Position numbers and translations under genes: made by a program. 64,000 nt of DNA. It comes from UBA10646 sp003456175. GTDB lineage: Bacteria > Bacteroidota > Bacteroidia > Chitinophagales > Chitinophagaceae. Below, one piece after another: positions 51,625 to 59,895 of the stretch (position 1 is its first letter; the number at the start of each line of letters is the position of its first letter). The stretch covers positions 1 through 64,000 of the forward strand of contig DALYLQ010000007.1 of assembly GCA_031976225.1 (NCBI GenBank). The letters run 5' to 3'. The notes under the pieces are model-generated. The model was not told the DNA's origin, did no database searches, and saw only the letters and a list, made by a program, of their open reading frames with translations.

Positions 51625-52482
51625 ATGAAAGGAATTATTCTCGCCGGTGGTTCTGGCACTCGCCTATATCCCATCACTAAAGGTATTAGTAAGCAAATAA
51701 TGCCTGTGTATGATAAACCCATGATTTATTATCCGCTAAGCATATTAATGTTGGCTGGTATTAAAGACATTCTCATTATCACTACACCAGAAGATAGTGC
51801 TCAGTTTCAGAAGTTACTAGGGGATGGTAGTAGTGTTGGCTGTAGTTTCTCATACGCAGTACAAGCTGTACCTAACGGACTAGCACAAGCATTTGTAATT
51901 GGCGAATCATTCGTAGGTAGCGATAAAGTAGCACTAATTCTTGGCGATAATATTTTTTACGGTGCGGGCTTCAGTAAGTTGGTGCAAAGCTTCAACGATA
52001 TAGAAGGTGCCGCGGTATTTGCTTATGAAGTAAGCGACCCCGAACGTTATGGTGTGGTTGAGTTTGATGAAAACTTAAAAGCTGTTTCCTTAGAAGAAAA
52101 GCCAACAAAGCCAAAGTCTAACTTCGCCGTACCGGGCCTTTATTTTTACGATAACGATGTTGTAAGTATTGCAAAAAGTATTCCCCCTAGTGCAAGGGGT
52201 GAGTATGAAATTACGGATGTGAACAAAGTATACCTCGAACGTGGTAAGCTACAAGTGGGTGTCATGAATAGGGGTGTTGCATGGCTTGATACTGGTACTT
52301 TTGATAGCTTAAGCGATGCAACGGAGTTTGTAAGGGTGATTGAAAAACGACAAGGTCAAAAAATTGGCTGTATTGAAGAAGTTGCCTACAGAATGGGATT
52401 CATTAATAGGGAACAGCTGCTAAAACTAGCCGACGAATACCAAAAAAGTGGTTATGGAGCTTATTTACGCTCCTTGAAATAA
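51625..52482 (+). CDS. rfbA: Glucose-1-phosphate thymidylyltransferase
   Basis: 285 residues. Makes dTDP-glucose, substrate of RfbB. The nucleotidyl-transfer motif is GGSGTRLYPITKGISKQIMPVYDKPMIYYPLS (residues 7-38), with LGDNIFYGAGF and the sugar-site VEFDENLKAVSLEEKP; RGVAWLDTGTFDSL is the second substrate loop. It is the last gene of the polysaccharide locus; the terminator starts 20 bases after its stop. Confidence 0.97.
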   Translation: MKGIILAGGSGTRLYPITKGISKQIMPVYDKPMIYYPLSILMLAGIKDILIITTPEDSAQFQKLLGDGSSVGCSFSYAVQAVPNGLAQAFVIGESFVGSDKVALILGDNIFYGAGFSKLVQSFNDIEGAAVFAYEVSDPERYGVVEFDENLKAVSLEEKPTKPKSNFAVPGLYFYDNDVVSIAKSIPPSARGEYEITDVNKVYLERGKLQVGVMNRGVAWLDTGTFDSLSDATEFVRVIEKRQGQKIGCIEEVAYRMGFINREQLLKLADEYQKSGYGAYLRSLK

Positions 52483-52501
52483 AAAAGTTTAAAATTATTT
52501 T

Positions 52502-52534
52502 AACCCTAGTTTGTAGAACAAACTAGGGTTTTTT
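52502..52534 (+). terminator. Terminator of the polysaccharide locus
   Basis: AACCCTAGTTTGT and ACAAACTAGGGTT pair over 13 bases with loop AGA, followed by TTTT. A strong rho-independent terminator. Confidence 0.92.
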
Positions 52535-52552
52535 CGTTCTGTACATTGTACA

Positions 52553-52592
52553 TGTGTAAGTATTACACGAGCATAAGTTGTATACTTACACA
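52553..52592. promoter_or_regulatory. Inverted repeat, candidate operator of the CarH-like regulator
   Basis: TGTGTAAGTAT (52553-52563) and ATACTTACACA (52582-52592) are perfect 11-base inverted arms with an 18-base spacer; TTACACG at 52563-52569 adds a third half-site of the same core TTACAC. The right arm occupies the spacer between the -33 and -7 boxes of the carH promoter, so a bound protein would block RNA polymerase. That the CarH-like protein is the binder is inference. Confidence 0.65.
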
Positions 52593-52607
52593 ATATTTAT
52601 AGCTTTG
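52578..52607 (+). promoter_or_regulatory. Promoter of the carH-like gene
   Basis: TTG (52578-52580), exactly 19 bases, TAGCTTTG (52600-52607): a full Bacteroidota promoter. The start would be near 52614, 60 bases before the ATG. Confidence 0.83.
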
Positions 52608-52675
52608 TAATTACTTTAACGAGGTAGCAACAGTAGTTACTAAACAATTATTGTATAACACGTGTTTTATCAAGT

Positions 52676-53554
52676 ATGAACGCATTTACCATAAAAGACC
52701 TTGAAAATCTTACCGGTATAAAAGCCCATACCATACGTATTTGGGAGCAGCGTTATACTTTTTTAAAGCCGCAGCGAACCGATACTAATATTCGCTATTA
52801 TACCAACGAAGAGCTTAAAATGATCCTCAATATTGCTCTTCTAAATAAGTATGGCTTTAAAATTTCCCATATCGACAGGATGTCGGTGGATGAAATCAAA
52901 GACAAAACGTTTTCTCTAAGCCAAACACAGGCACAGCAAGAACGTATTGTCAACGAGCTCATTCAACATATGATAGATTTAGAAATCGAGCGTTTTGAAG
53001 CAACACTCGATAACTATATCATGGCCAAAGGGGTTGAAAAGGCAATCACCCAGATTATTTTCCCTTTCTTAGAGCGTATTGGTATACTTTGGATCACCAA
53101 CCATGTGAACCCAGCACAAGAACATTTGGTTACCAACATCATTCGGCAGAAGCTCATTGTTGGTATTGAAAGTACCGTTAGTCATATTCAAATCAATAAA
53201 ACATTACTCCTCTTTTTACCGGAAGGTGAACATCATGAATTAGGTTTATTGTTCATGTATTATTTGCTTAAGAGCAGGGGCATTAAGGTGTTATATATTG
53301 GTGCAAATGCACCTATAAAAGATATTGAATATGTGGCTAAGCTCAAGAGTCCCGATGTACTGTATACGCACCTTACGTCAGTAGCGCAGAATTTTAATCT
53401 AGAGCGTTTCCTGAATAATATTCATTTAAAAATACCAAATCATAAAATTATTATTTCAGGGCAATTAACGCAAGGATATAAAAAGCAGTTGCCGTCGAAC
53501 ATTGAGTTCAAAAAAACACTGTCGGAAGTTATGGAATACATTTCAGCTTTATAG
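52676..53554 (+). CDS. CarH/LitR-like MerR-family regulator with B12-binding domain
   Basis: 292 residues. An N-terminal MerR winged helix (FTIKDLENLTGIKAHTIRIWEQRY) is followed by a helical bundle and a cobalamin-binding domain. The bundle carries Trp139-x9-Glu149-His150, the W-x9-EH signature of B12 photoreceptors, and the B12 domain has E-x-H-x-x-G at 185-190 (EHHELG), whose His is the lower cobalt ligand. Such proteins repress carotenoid genes in the dark with adenosylcobalamin and let go in light. Residue 140 after Trp139 is Ile, where Thermus CarH has a His that binds cobalt in the light state. Gene context, directly before the crt genes, supports a light-control role. Confidence 0.87.
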   Translation: MNAFTIKDLENLTGIKAHTIRIWEQRYTFLKPQRTDTNIRYYTNEELKMILNIALLNKYGFKISHIDRMSVDEIKDKTFSLSQTQAQQERIVNELIQHMIDLEIERFEATLDNYIMAKGVEKAITQIIFPFLERIGILWITNHVNPAQEHLVTNIIRQKLIVGIESTVSHIQINKTLLLFLPEGEHHELGLLFMYYLLKSRGIKVLYIGANAPIKDIEYVAKLKSPDVLYTHLTSVAQNFNLERFLNNIHLKIPNHKIIISGQLTQGYKKQLPSNIEFKKTLSEVMEYISAL

Positions 53555-53575
53555 ATAAACTCACTTACGTAAATG

Positions 53576-53609
53576 AAAAGCGTATCGTACAAAAGCGATA
53601 CGCTTTTTT
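53576..53609 (+). terminator. Terminator after the carH-like gene
   Basis: AAAAGCGTATCG and CGATACGCTTTT form a 12-bp stem with an 8-base loop and a T run. It separates carH from the sigma factor gene. A sister word CACTTACGTAAATG (53562-53575) directly precedes it. Confidence 0.9.
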
Positions 53610-53729
53610 CGTGTTAGTCTGTGCAATGTTTTTTTGTTTGGACTTTTTAGCAAAATCTTAAACAAATATTTGGTGGCGAGTAAAATTTGTGTTTAACTTA
53701 GTGCAATAATTAATTAAACATCATTCGTC

Positions 53730-54230
53730 ATGTCAACCGTTGAATTTAACCAAATGTTGTTGAACAATGCAGAGTTTTTAAAGCCATTTGCTATCACATT
53801 AACACGTGACAGCGAAGCAGCGAAAGACTTGTTCCAAGAAACGCTGTATCGTGCCATGGCGAATCAAGAAAAATATAATGTTGGCACCAATATTAAGGCA
53901 TGGTTGTACACCATCATGCGTAATATTTTCATCAATAACTATCGTAGAAAGGCTAAACAAAATACTATTTTCGATAGTACTCCCAACGATTTTCTAATCA
54001 ACCAAACGCAGTTGCTTACGAACAATGCAGCCGTTAGCAACATTAATATGAAAGAAATTCATGCAGCTATTCACCAACTGCCTGAAATTTTTAAGAGTCC
54101 GTTTCTGTTGTACTTCGATGGTTTCAAGTACAATGAAATTGCAGAGATGTTAGATGAGCCTTTAGGTACCATAAAAAGCCGTATCCACTTCGCGAGAAAG
54201 CTGTTGAAAAATCAAATTCAAAGACATTAA
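53730..54230 (+). CDS. ECF-type sigma factor of the carotenoid locus
   Basis: 166 residues. Region 2: RDSEAAKDLFQETLYRAM and IKAWLYTIMRNIFINNYRRK; region 4: KSPFLLYFDGFKYNEIAEML followed by LGTIKSRIHFARKLL. No anti-sigma gene is adjacent, unlike the pair at 28353-30005. In Streptomyces and Myxococcus, light-responsive sigma factors link the regulator to the carotenoid genes; the placement between a CarH-like gene and crtI suggests that here too. The region before it (53610-53729) has no full promoter that I can support, which would fit control by another ECF sigma or by itself. Confidence 0.85.
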   Translation: MSTVEFNQMLLNNAEFLKPFAITLTRDSEAAKDLFQETLYRAMANQEKYNVGTNIKAWLYTIMRNIFINNYRRKAKQNTIFDSTPNDFLINQTQLLTNNAAVSNINMKEIHAAIHQLPEIFKSPFLLYFDGFKYNEIAEMLDEPLGTIKSRIHFARKLLKNQIQRH

Positions 54231-54258
54231 CAGAATTTGTTTAACTTTCTAACCATAA

Positions 54259-55758
54259 ATGCCCCAAAAAGTTATCATAATAGGTGCCGGCTTCGCTGGC
54301 ATGTCTACCGCATGTTATCTAGCTAAAGCTGGGTATCAGGTAACCATTGTTGAAAAACATAACCAACCTGGCGGCAGAGCCAGAAAACTGCAAGCCGAAG
54401 GTTTTACCTTCGATATGGGACCAAGTTGGTACTGGATGCCAGACGTTTTCGAATCTTTTTTCAACGATTTTGGCAAACACGTTAGCGATTATTACGAATT
54501 GCATCGTTTAGATCCGTCTTATAGGATTTATTGGCCTAACAATGAGGTGATGGATGTGCCTGCCAATTACCACTCATTGCAGCAAGTCTTTGAAAAAATT
54601 GAATCCGGTAGTGCTAGCCGTTTAGATGCGTTCATGCATGAAGCTGCTTACAAATACAAAGTGGGTATCCAGAAGTTAGTGTATAAACCTGGTCAGTCAT
54701 TGCTTGAATTTGCAGATGTAGAACTAGTGAAAGGGTTGTTTAAGCTCGATGTATTCACTAACATGAAAAACCATGTTAAAGCACATTTCAAACACCCATA
54801 CCTACAGCAGTTGATGGAGTTTCCTGTACTTTTTTTGGGAGCACTTCCTGAAAAAACACCTGCACTCTATAGTTTAATGAATTACGCCGACATTAAAGGT
54901 GGTACTTGGTATCCAAAAGGCGGTATGTATGCGATTGTTCAAGCAATGCATCAACTAGCAACTTCACTCGGTGTGCAATTTTTGTTTGAGGAGGAAGTTA
55001 AAACTTTTACTTACGGTAAAAATAATCGCATCACAGCGGTTACAACCTATAATGCAACTTGCGATTGTACAGCTACGCATACAGCCGATGTAGTGGTAGC
55101 TAGTGCCGATTATGCCCATATTGATCAAGAGGTACTAACCCCCGAATATCGTATGTATTCACAGGCATATTGGGATAGCAGAGTAATGGCTCCTAGTTGC
55201 CTATTGTACTATGTTGGAGTGAATAAACGAATTAGCAACATATTGCACCATAGCTTATTCTTCGATACCGATTTTGGAGTGCATGGAACAGAAATTTATA
55301 CTACTAAAAAGTGGCCAACCAATCCACTCTTTTACGTAAGTGCAACCAGCGTTACCGATAATAACGTAGCACCCGAAGGGCACGAAAATCTGTTTTTGTT
55401 AATTCCGGTTGCTACGGGGCTTACAGGCGATACAGAAGATTTGCGTAAGCAATATTTCGACCAAATTATGCAGCGAATGGAAGACCGACTTGGTCAATCT
55501 ATTCGAGAACATGTGGTATATTATAAAAGCTATGCTCAAAGTGATTTTGTGAAGGATTACCATGCTTTCAAAGGAAATGCTTACGGATTGGCGAACACTT
55601 TGCTGCAAACAGCTGTTTTAAAACCTGCTTGTAAGAGCAAAAAACTCAACAACCTTTTTTACAGTGGACAATTAACAGTGCCTGGGCCCGGTGTTCCGCC
55701 AAGCCTCATCAGTGGAAAGGTGGTTGCTAACCAAGTAGCAAAACATTTTAAAAACTAG
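54259..55758 (+). CDS. crtI: Phytoene desaturase
   Basis: 499 residues. Converts phytoene stepwise into lycopene. FAD-binding start KVIIIGAGFAGMSTACYLAKAG, then VVEKHN-type second strand (TIVEKHNQPGGRARKLQAEGFTFDMGPS), and the C-terminal signature NNLFYSGQLTVPGPGVPPSLISGK. Starts 28 bases after the sigma gene. A second desaturase at 57197 has the related but distinct CrtD pattern. Confidence 0.93.
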   Translation: MPQKVIIIGAGFAGMSTACYLAKAGYQVTIVEKHNQPGGRARKLQAEGFTFDMGPSWYWMPDVFESFFNDFGKHVSDYYELHRLDPSYRIYWPNNEVMDVPANYHSLQQVFEKIESGSASRLDAFMHEAAYKYKVGIQKLVYKPGQSLLEFADVELVKGLFKLDVFTNMKNHVKAHFKHPYLQQLMEFPVLFLGALPEKTPALYSLMNYADIKGGTWYPKGGMYAIVQAMHQLATSLGVQFLFEEEVKTFTYGKNNRITAVTTYNATCDCTATHTADVVVASADYAHIDQEVLTPEYRMYSQAYWDSRVMAPSCLLYYVGVNKRISNILHHSLFFDTDFGVHGTEIYTTKKWPTNPLFYVSATSVTDNNVAPEGHENLFLLIPVATGLTGDTEDLRKQYFDQIMQRMEDRLGQSIREHVVYYKSYAQSDFVKDYHAFKGNAYGLANTLLQTAVLKPACKSKKLNNLFYSGQLTVPGPGVPPSLISGKVVANQVAKHFKN

Positions 55759-55784
55759 CTTCTAAAGCTCAAAATTGCAAAGCT

Positions 55785-56621
55785 ATGATGCAGCTTTTTC
55801 ATGAGGTAAGTCAGCAGAGTAGTCGCATTACTACAGAGCGATACAGCACTTCTTTTTCAAGTGCAATTAAGCTATTACATCAAGATTTAAGAACGCCTAT
55901 TTTTAACATTTATGGTTTTGTACGTTTTGCCGACGAAATCGTAGATACTTTTCACGATTACAATAAGCCCGATTTGTTGGCTCGTTTCAAAGTTGAAACA
56001 TATAAGGCAATTGCAGAAGGTATTAGTTTAAACCCTATCCTTCACAGTTTTCAGCTTACAGTTAATCAGTATCATATTAGCCATGATCTGATCGAAGCTT
56101 TCTTTCATAGTATGGAGCTCGATTTAGGCAAGCGTGCTTACGATGAAGCAGGCTACAACGAGTACATTTATGGTAGCGCCGAAGTAGTGGGGTTGATGTG
56201 CCTCTATGTTTTTTGTGAAGGCGATACTGCTTTATACGAACAACTAAAGCCAAGTGCAAAAAGTTTAGGTGCAGCTTTCCAGAAAGTGAATTTTTTACGT
56301 GATGTAAAGAATGATGTAGAAAATCTAGATCGTATGTATTTCCCCAACTGCGATTTTGGGAACCTAACAGAGCGTCAAAAACAAGAAATTGAAGCCGATA
56401 TACAAAAAGATTTTGATCATGCTTACGAAGGCATTTTGCAATTACCCATGAAAGCAAGGTTCGGTGTATATGTGGCATACAAATATTATCTCAGTTTATT
56501 CAAGAAAATCAAAAAAGTACAACCGCAACGTATTTTAGAAGAGCGTATACGCATACCTAATTACGGCAAGGCGTTTATACTTGCTAAAGCAGGCCTACGC
56601 AGTCAGTTCAACATTTTATAG
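55785..56621 (+). CDS. crtB: Phytoene synthase
   Basis: 278 residues. Joins two geranylgeranyl diphosphates to phytoene, the first committed step. The two Asp-rich Mg-binding motifs are DEIVD in FVRFADEIVDTFHD and DVKND in NFLRDVKNDVENLDRMYFP; YIYGSAEVVGLMCLYVF is the conserved block between them. No geranylgeranyl diphosphate synthase (crtE) is in the window, so the substrate comes from elsewhere. Confidence 0.95.
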   Translation: MMQLFHEVSQQSSRITTERYSTSFSSAIKLLHQDLRTPIFNIYGFVRFADEIVDTFHDYNKPDLLARFKVETYKAIAEGISLNPILHSFQLTVNQYHISHDLIEAFFHSMELDLGKRAYDEAGYNEYIYGSAEVVGLMCLYVFCEGDTALYEQLKPSAKSLGAAFQKVNFLRDVKNDVENLDRMYFPNCDFGNLTERQKQEIEADIQKDFDHAYEGILQLPMKARFGVYVAYKYYLSLFKKIKKVQPQRILEERIRIPNYGKAFILAKAGLRSQFNIL

Positions 56622-56637
56622 CGGTTAAATTTAGTAC

Positions 56638-57159
56638 ATGGAGTTTGTGATACTGGTGAATGAATACGATGAGCCTATTGGGCAAATGGAGAAAATGGAA
56701 GCTCACCGCAAAGGCTTACTGCATAGGGCCTTTAGCGTGTTCGCTTTCAATGAAAAAGGCGAAATGTTATTGCAACAACGTGCTAAAGAAAAATACCATA
56801 GCCCTGCATTATGGACCAACGCCTGTTGCAGCCACCCACGCGAAAATGAAACTGTAACTGAAGCAGCAGAACGCCGTTTGTTTGAAGAGCTTGGCTTTAG
56901 TACCAAAGTAAGTAAAGTCTTTAGCTTCACATACAAAGCGAGTTTCGATAACGGACTTGTTGAACACGAATTTGATCATGTATTAATTGCTAATATTACG
57001 AACGATACAGTAATACAACCAAATCCACATGAAGTAATGGATTACTGTTTTATGTCTGTCGATAGCATTCAAGAAGCATTGCAATCACATCCCGAAAAGT
57101 TCACTGCGTGGTTTCACATTGCATTCCCCAAATTAGTAGCACATTTACAACCAGCGTAG
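56638..57159 (+). CDS. idi: Isopentenyl-diphosphate delta-isomerase, type I
   Basis: 173 residues of Nudix fold. Interconverts isopentenyl and dimethylallyl diphosphate. Catalytic Cys in TNACCSHPRENE and the Nudix Glu-rich block EAAERRLFEELGF, with FDHVLIA and the metal-binding His residues earlier (HRKGLLHRAFSVF). It keeps the carotenoid precursor supply balanced, which explains its presence in the crt operon. Confidence 0.95.
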   Translation: MEFVILVNEYDEPIGQMEKMEAHRKGLLHRAFSVFAFNEKGEMLLQQRAKEKYHSPALWTNACCSHPRENETVTEAAERRLFEELGFSTKVSKVFSFTYKASFDNGLVEHEFDHVLIANITNDTVIQPNPHEVMDYCFMSVDSIQEALQSHPEKFTAWFHIAFPKLVAHLQPA

Positions 57160-57196
57160 CAAGTAAGCTACTGCTCACTAAACAGTAGTAGGTATT

Positions 57197-58696
57197 ATGT
57201 CAACAAAAAAAGCCATTATAATTGGTGCTGGTGTAGCAGGCTTGGCTACCGCCGTTCGCCTTGCGGTAAATGGTTTTCAAGTGAAGGTATACGAACAAAA
57301 CAGCTATCCTGGTGGCAAGTTGAGTTATTTTGAACGCAATGGTTACATGTTCGATGCTGGCCCAAGCCTTTTCACACAACCACAAAATATAGAAGAACTA
57401 TTTGCATTAGCGAATGAGCCCATCGAAGCATACTTTAAGTACGAAAAAGTACCTATAGCCTGCAAATATTTTTTTGAAAACGGCAAAATAGTAACTGCCT
57501 ATGGCGATGCACAAGCCTTTGATGAAGAAGTGCATCAACAACTAGGCGAACCCAAAGGAGCAGTAAAGCAATATTTACAACAAGCTAATACTGCCTATAA
57601 TAATATTGGCAATGTATTTCTCAACTACTCGCTACATAAGCGTTCTACCTTGCGTAAGGCCAACATAATAAAAGCCATTGCTGCAATAAAGGCTTCTTAT
57701 TTACTGCAAAGTATGCATCGTTATAACAGTAAAGCATTCAAATCTAACGAGGCAGTTCAAATATTTAATCGATTTGCAACGTATAATGGTAGTAACCCTT
57801 ACAAGGCACCGGCTATGCTTACCATGATACCTCATTTAGAACATAATGAAGGTACATTTTATCCCAAAGGTGGTATGATAACTATTACTTATGCATTGTA
57901 TAACCTTGCGGTAAAAAAAGGAGTACATTTCGCATTTAATACCCCAGTACAAAGCATTATTACGAGTAACAGGAAAGCTGTTGGTGTGGTTGTTGAAGGT
58001 GAGAATGACATGGCCGATGTAATAGTAAGCAACGTTGATGTGTATTTCACTTATAAAAATCTCATTGGCGATGCTGTTAAGGCTCAGAAAATTTTAAAGC
58101 AAGAACGTAGCAGCAGTGCATTCATTTTTTATTGGGGAATGAACAAGCAGTTTCCAGAACTGCAGTTACATAATATTTTCTTTGGCAAGCAATATCAGCA
58201 AGAGTTTGCAAGTATCTTTCAATACAAAAAATTACATAACGATCCTACGGTTTATGTGAATATTACCAGTAAGCTAGAGCCAGGCACACAAGCACCTGAA
58301 GGCAAGGAAAATTGGTTTGTAATGGTGAATGTGCCAGCAAATGTTGGGCAGCCTTGGAACGAATTACAAATGCAATGTCGAAAGCTAGTGATTGATAAAC
58401 TCAATCGTATGCTGAACACAGATGTAGAAAGTTGTATAGAAGTAGAAGAAGTATTAACACCGCCTATGATTGAGGCAAAAACAGGTAGTTATATGGGTAG
58501 TTTGTATGGTACTAGTAGCAACAGTAAAGTAGCTGCATTTGTACGTCATGCTAACTTTACAAAAGCTATTAATGGGTTATACTTTGTTGGTGGTAGCGTG
58601 CACCCCGGTGGTGGTATACCGCTTTGCTTAAAAAGTGCCAAAATAGCATCAGAAATAATAGCAGACGATTTCAAAAAGCAACATCAGCACTTATGA
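57197..58696 (+). CDS. CrtD-like carotenoid 3,4-desaturase (second phytoene desaturase family member)
   Basis: 499 residues. FAD start KAIIIGAGVAGLATAVRLAVNG, NSYPGGKLSYFERNGYMFDAGPSLF, and a C-terminal GGSVHPGGGIPLCLKSAKIASEI. These are the patterns of the CrtD group, which desaturates 1-hydroxy carotenoids at C3-C4, rather than of CrtI. With a CruF-like hydratase directly downstream this suggests formation of the 1'-hydroxy-3',4'-didehydro end group. Two word copies (57258 and 57903) encode RLAVN and NLAVK. The stop overlaps the next start (ATGA). Confidence 0.83.
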   Translation: MSTKKAIIIGAGVAGLATAVRLAVNGFQVKVYEQNSYPGGKLSYFERNGYMFDAGPSLFTQPQNIEELFALANEPIEAYFKYEKVPIACKYFFENGKIVTAYGDAQAFDEEVHQQLGEPKGAVKQYLQQANTAYNNIGNVFLNYSLHKRSTLRKANIIKAIAAIKASYLLQSMHRYNSKAFKSNEAVQIFNRFATYNGSNPYKAPAMLTMIPHLEHNEGTFYPKGGMITITYALYNLAVKKGVHFAFNTPVQSIITSNRKAVGVVVEGENDMADVIVSNVDVYFTYKNLIGDAVKAQKILKQERSSSAFIFYWGMNKQFPELQLHNIFFGKQYQQEFASIFQYKKLHNDPTVYVNITSKLEPGTQAPEGKENWFVMVNVPANVGQPWNELQMQCRKLVIDKLNRMLNTDVESCIEVEEVLTPPMIEAKTGSYMGSLYGTSSNSKVAAFVRHANFTKAINGLYFVGGSVHPGGGIPLCLKSAKIASEIIADDFKKQHQHL

Positions 58697-59397
58697 TGGC
58701 AAGCATCAAAAGCTTATCAGTTGAACAGCGCAAGCATATAGCTATCATCATCGCTTTAGTAGTGCATTTTTTTGGAGTAGTTGGTATGCTATCGCCATAT
58801 GCTGCTTGGTTTAAAGCTGCTACACCATTGAACTTGCTGCTCATGCTGGCATTAGTTGTATTTACGCAAGTACAAAAAAACTTTTCATTCTGGTTGTTCA
58901 TGTTTATTGCATTTGCAACAGGAATGATTACCGAAATGATTGGTGTAAATACTGGCTTACTTTTTGGCGATTATCATTATGGTAATGTGTTAGGCCCTAA
59001 GTTGTATGGTGTTCCTTTTTTAATTGGCGTGAATTGGTTTGTTACTGTATACGCAGCTACTACCATTTCTGTTTGGATGCATCAATACATCACCAATAAA
59101 TACGAAACCATTGGTGTAGCTTTTAACAAGCACCTAATGTTTATAATGGGTGTGCTCGATGCTGCTTTTATAACTGTTGTATTCGATTATATCATGGAGC
59201 CGGCAGCAATACAATTGGGTATGTGGCAATGGCATACAGCCGATATTCCGATGTTTAATTACACTTGTTGGTATGTTATTAGTGCATTATTAGCAGCTGT
59301 TATGTTTAAGTTACAATTGCGGCAAACCAACCATTTCGTAATACATTTGTTATTCATCGAGGCGTTGTTTTTTATTGCAATCCGATTATTTAGTTAG
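58693..59397 (+). CDS. CruF-like carotenoid hydratase (DUF422 membrane protein)
   Basis: About 234 residues from the ATG that overlaps the crtD stop (ATGA). Six to seven transmembrane segments with ITEMIGVNTGLLFGDYHYGNVLGPKLYGVPFLIGVNWF, the hallmark of the carotenoid biosynthesis protein family that includes CruF and bisanhydrobacterioruberin hydratase, and a second block MEPAAIQLGMWQWH. It should add water to the psi end of the carotenoid, giving 1'-OH. It is the partner of the CrtD-like enzyme. Confidence 0.82.
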   Translation: MMASIKSLSVEQRKHIAIIIALVVHFFGVVGMLSPYAAWFKAATPLNLLLMLALVVFTQVQKNFSFWLFMFIAFATGMITEMIGVNTGLLFGDYHYGNVLGPKLYGVPFLIGVNWFVTVYAATTISVWMHQYITNKYETIGVAFNKHLMFIMGVLDAAFITVVFDYIMEPAAIQLGMWQWHTADIPMFNYTCWYVISALLAAVMFKLQLRQTNHFVIHLLFIEALFFIAIRLFS

Positions 59398-59398
59398 T

Positions 59399-59887
59399 AT
59401 GGTGTACGTGTTATTAACATTGCTAGTTTTTGTTATTATGGAAGGCATCACATGGCTTACACACAAGTATGTTATGCATGGCTTTTTGTGGTACCTGCAC
59501 GAAGATCATCATCAAAAACGTCCGGGCTTCTTCGAAAAAAACGATGCATTCTTTGTAATTTTTGCTATCCCAAGCTGGCTTTGTATTATGTTGGGTAGCA
59601 TGCATCAAGTGTGGTGGGTAGTTAGTATTGGTGCAGGTATTGCAATGTATGGTGCAGCTTATTTTTTGGTGCACGATATAATTATTCATCAACGATTTAA
59701 ATTTTTCACACGCAGTAATAACAGATATGTAAGAACTATTCGCTGGGCACACAAAATGCATCATAAACATTTGGGTAAAGAACAAGGCGAGAGTTTTGGA
59801 ATGCTTGTAGTAGCAAAAAAATATTGGGATAAAGTACGTGCCGATGAAATGCGTATGAAAGCTCATCAAAGCAGCAATGCAGCATAA
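59399..59887 (+). CDS. crtZ: Beta-carotene hydroxylase CrtZ-like (fatty acid hydroxylase superfamily)
   Basis: About 162 residues. The di-iron His motifs are HKYVMHG, HEDHHQ, HDIIIHQRF and HKMHHKH, spaced as in CrtZ. It hydroxylates the beta ring at C3. The start at 59399 is preferred since it begins the first membrane helix after the cruF stop; an upstream ATG at 59375 would overlap it. It lies between the cruF-like and crtY genes. Confidence 0.9.
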   Translation: MVYVLLTLLVFVIMEGITWLTHKYVMHGFLWYLHEDHHQKRPGFFEKNDAFFVIFAIPSWLCIMLGSMHQVWWVVSIGAGIAMYGAAYFLVHDIIIHQRFKFFTRSNNRYVRTIRWAHKMHHKHLGKEQGESFGMLVVAKKYWDKVRADEMRMKAHQSSNAA

Positions 59888-59895
59888 TTCAGTGT

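Noticed and set aside
53610..53729. A consensus promoter for the sigma factor of the carotenoid locus
   Set aside because: TAAAATTTG is close to a -7 box but has one extra base and no TTG at the right spacing, so it is not reported as a promoter.
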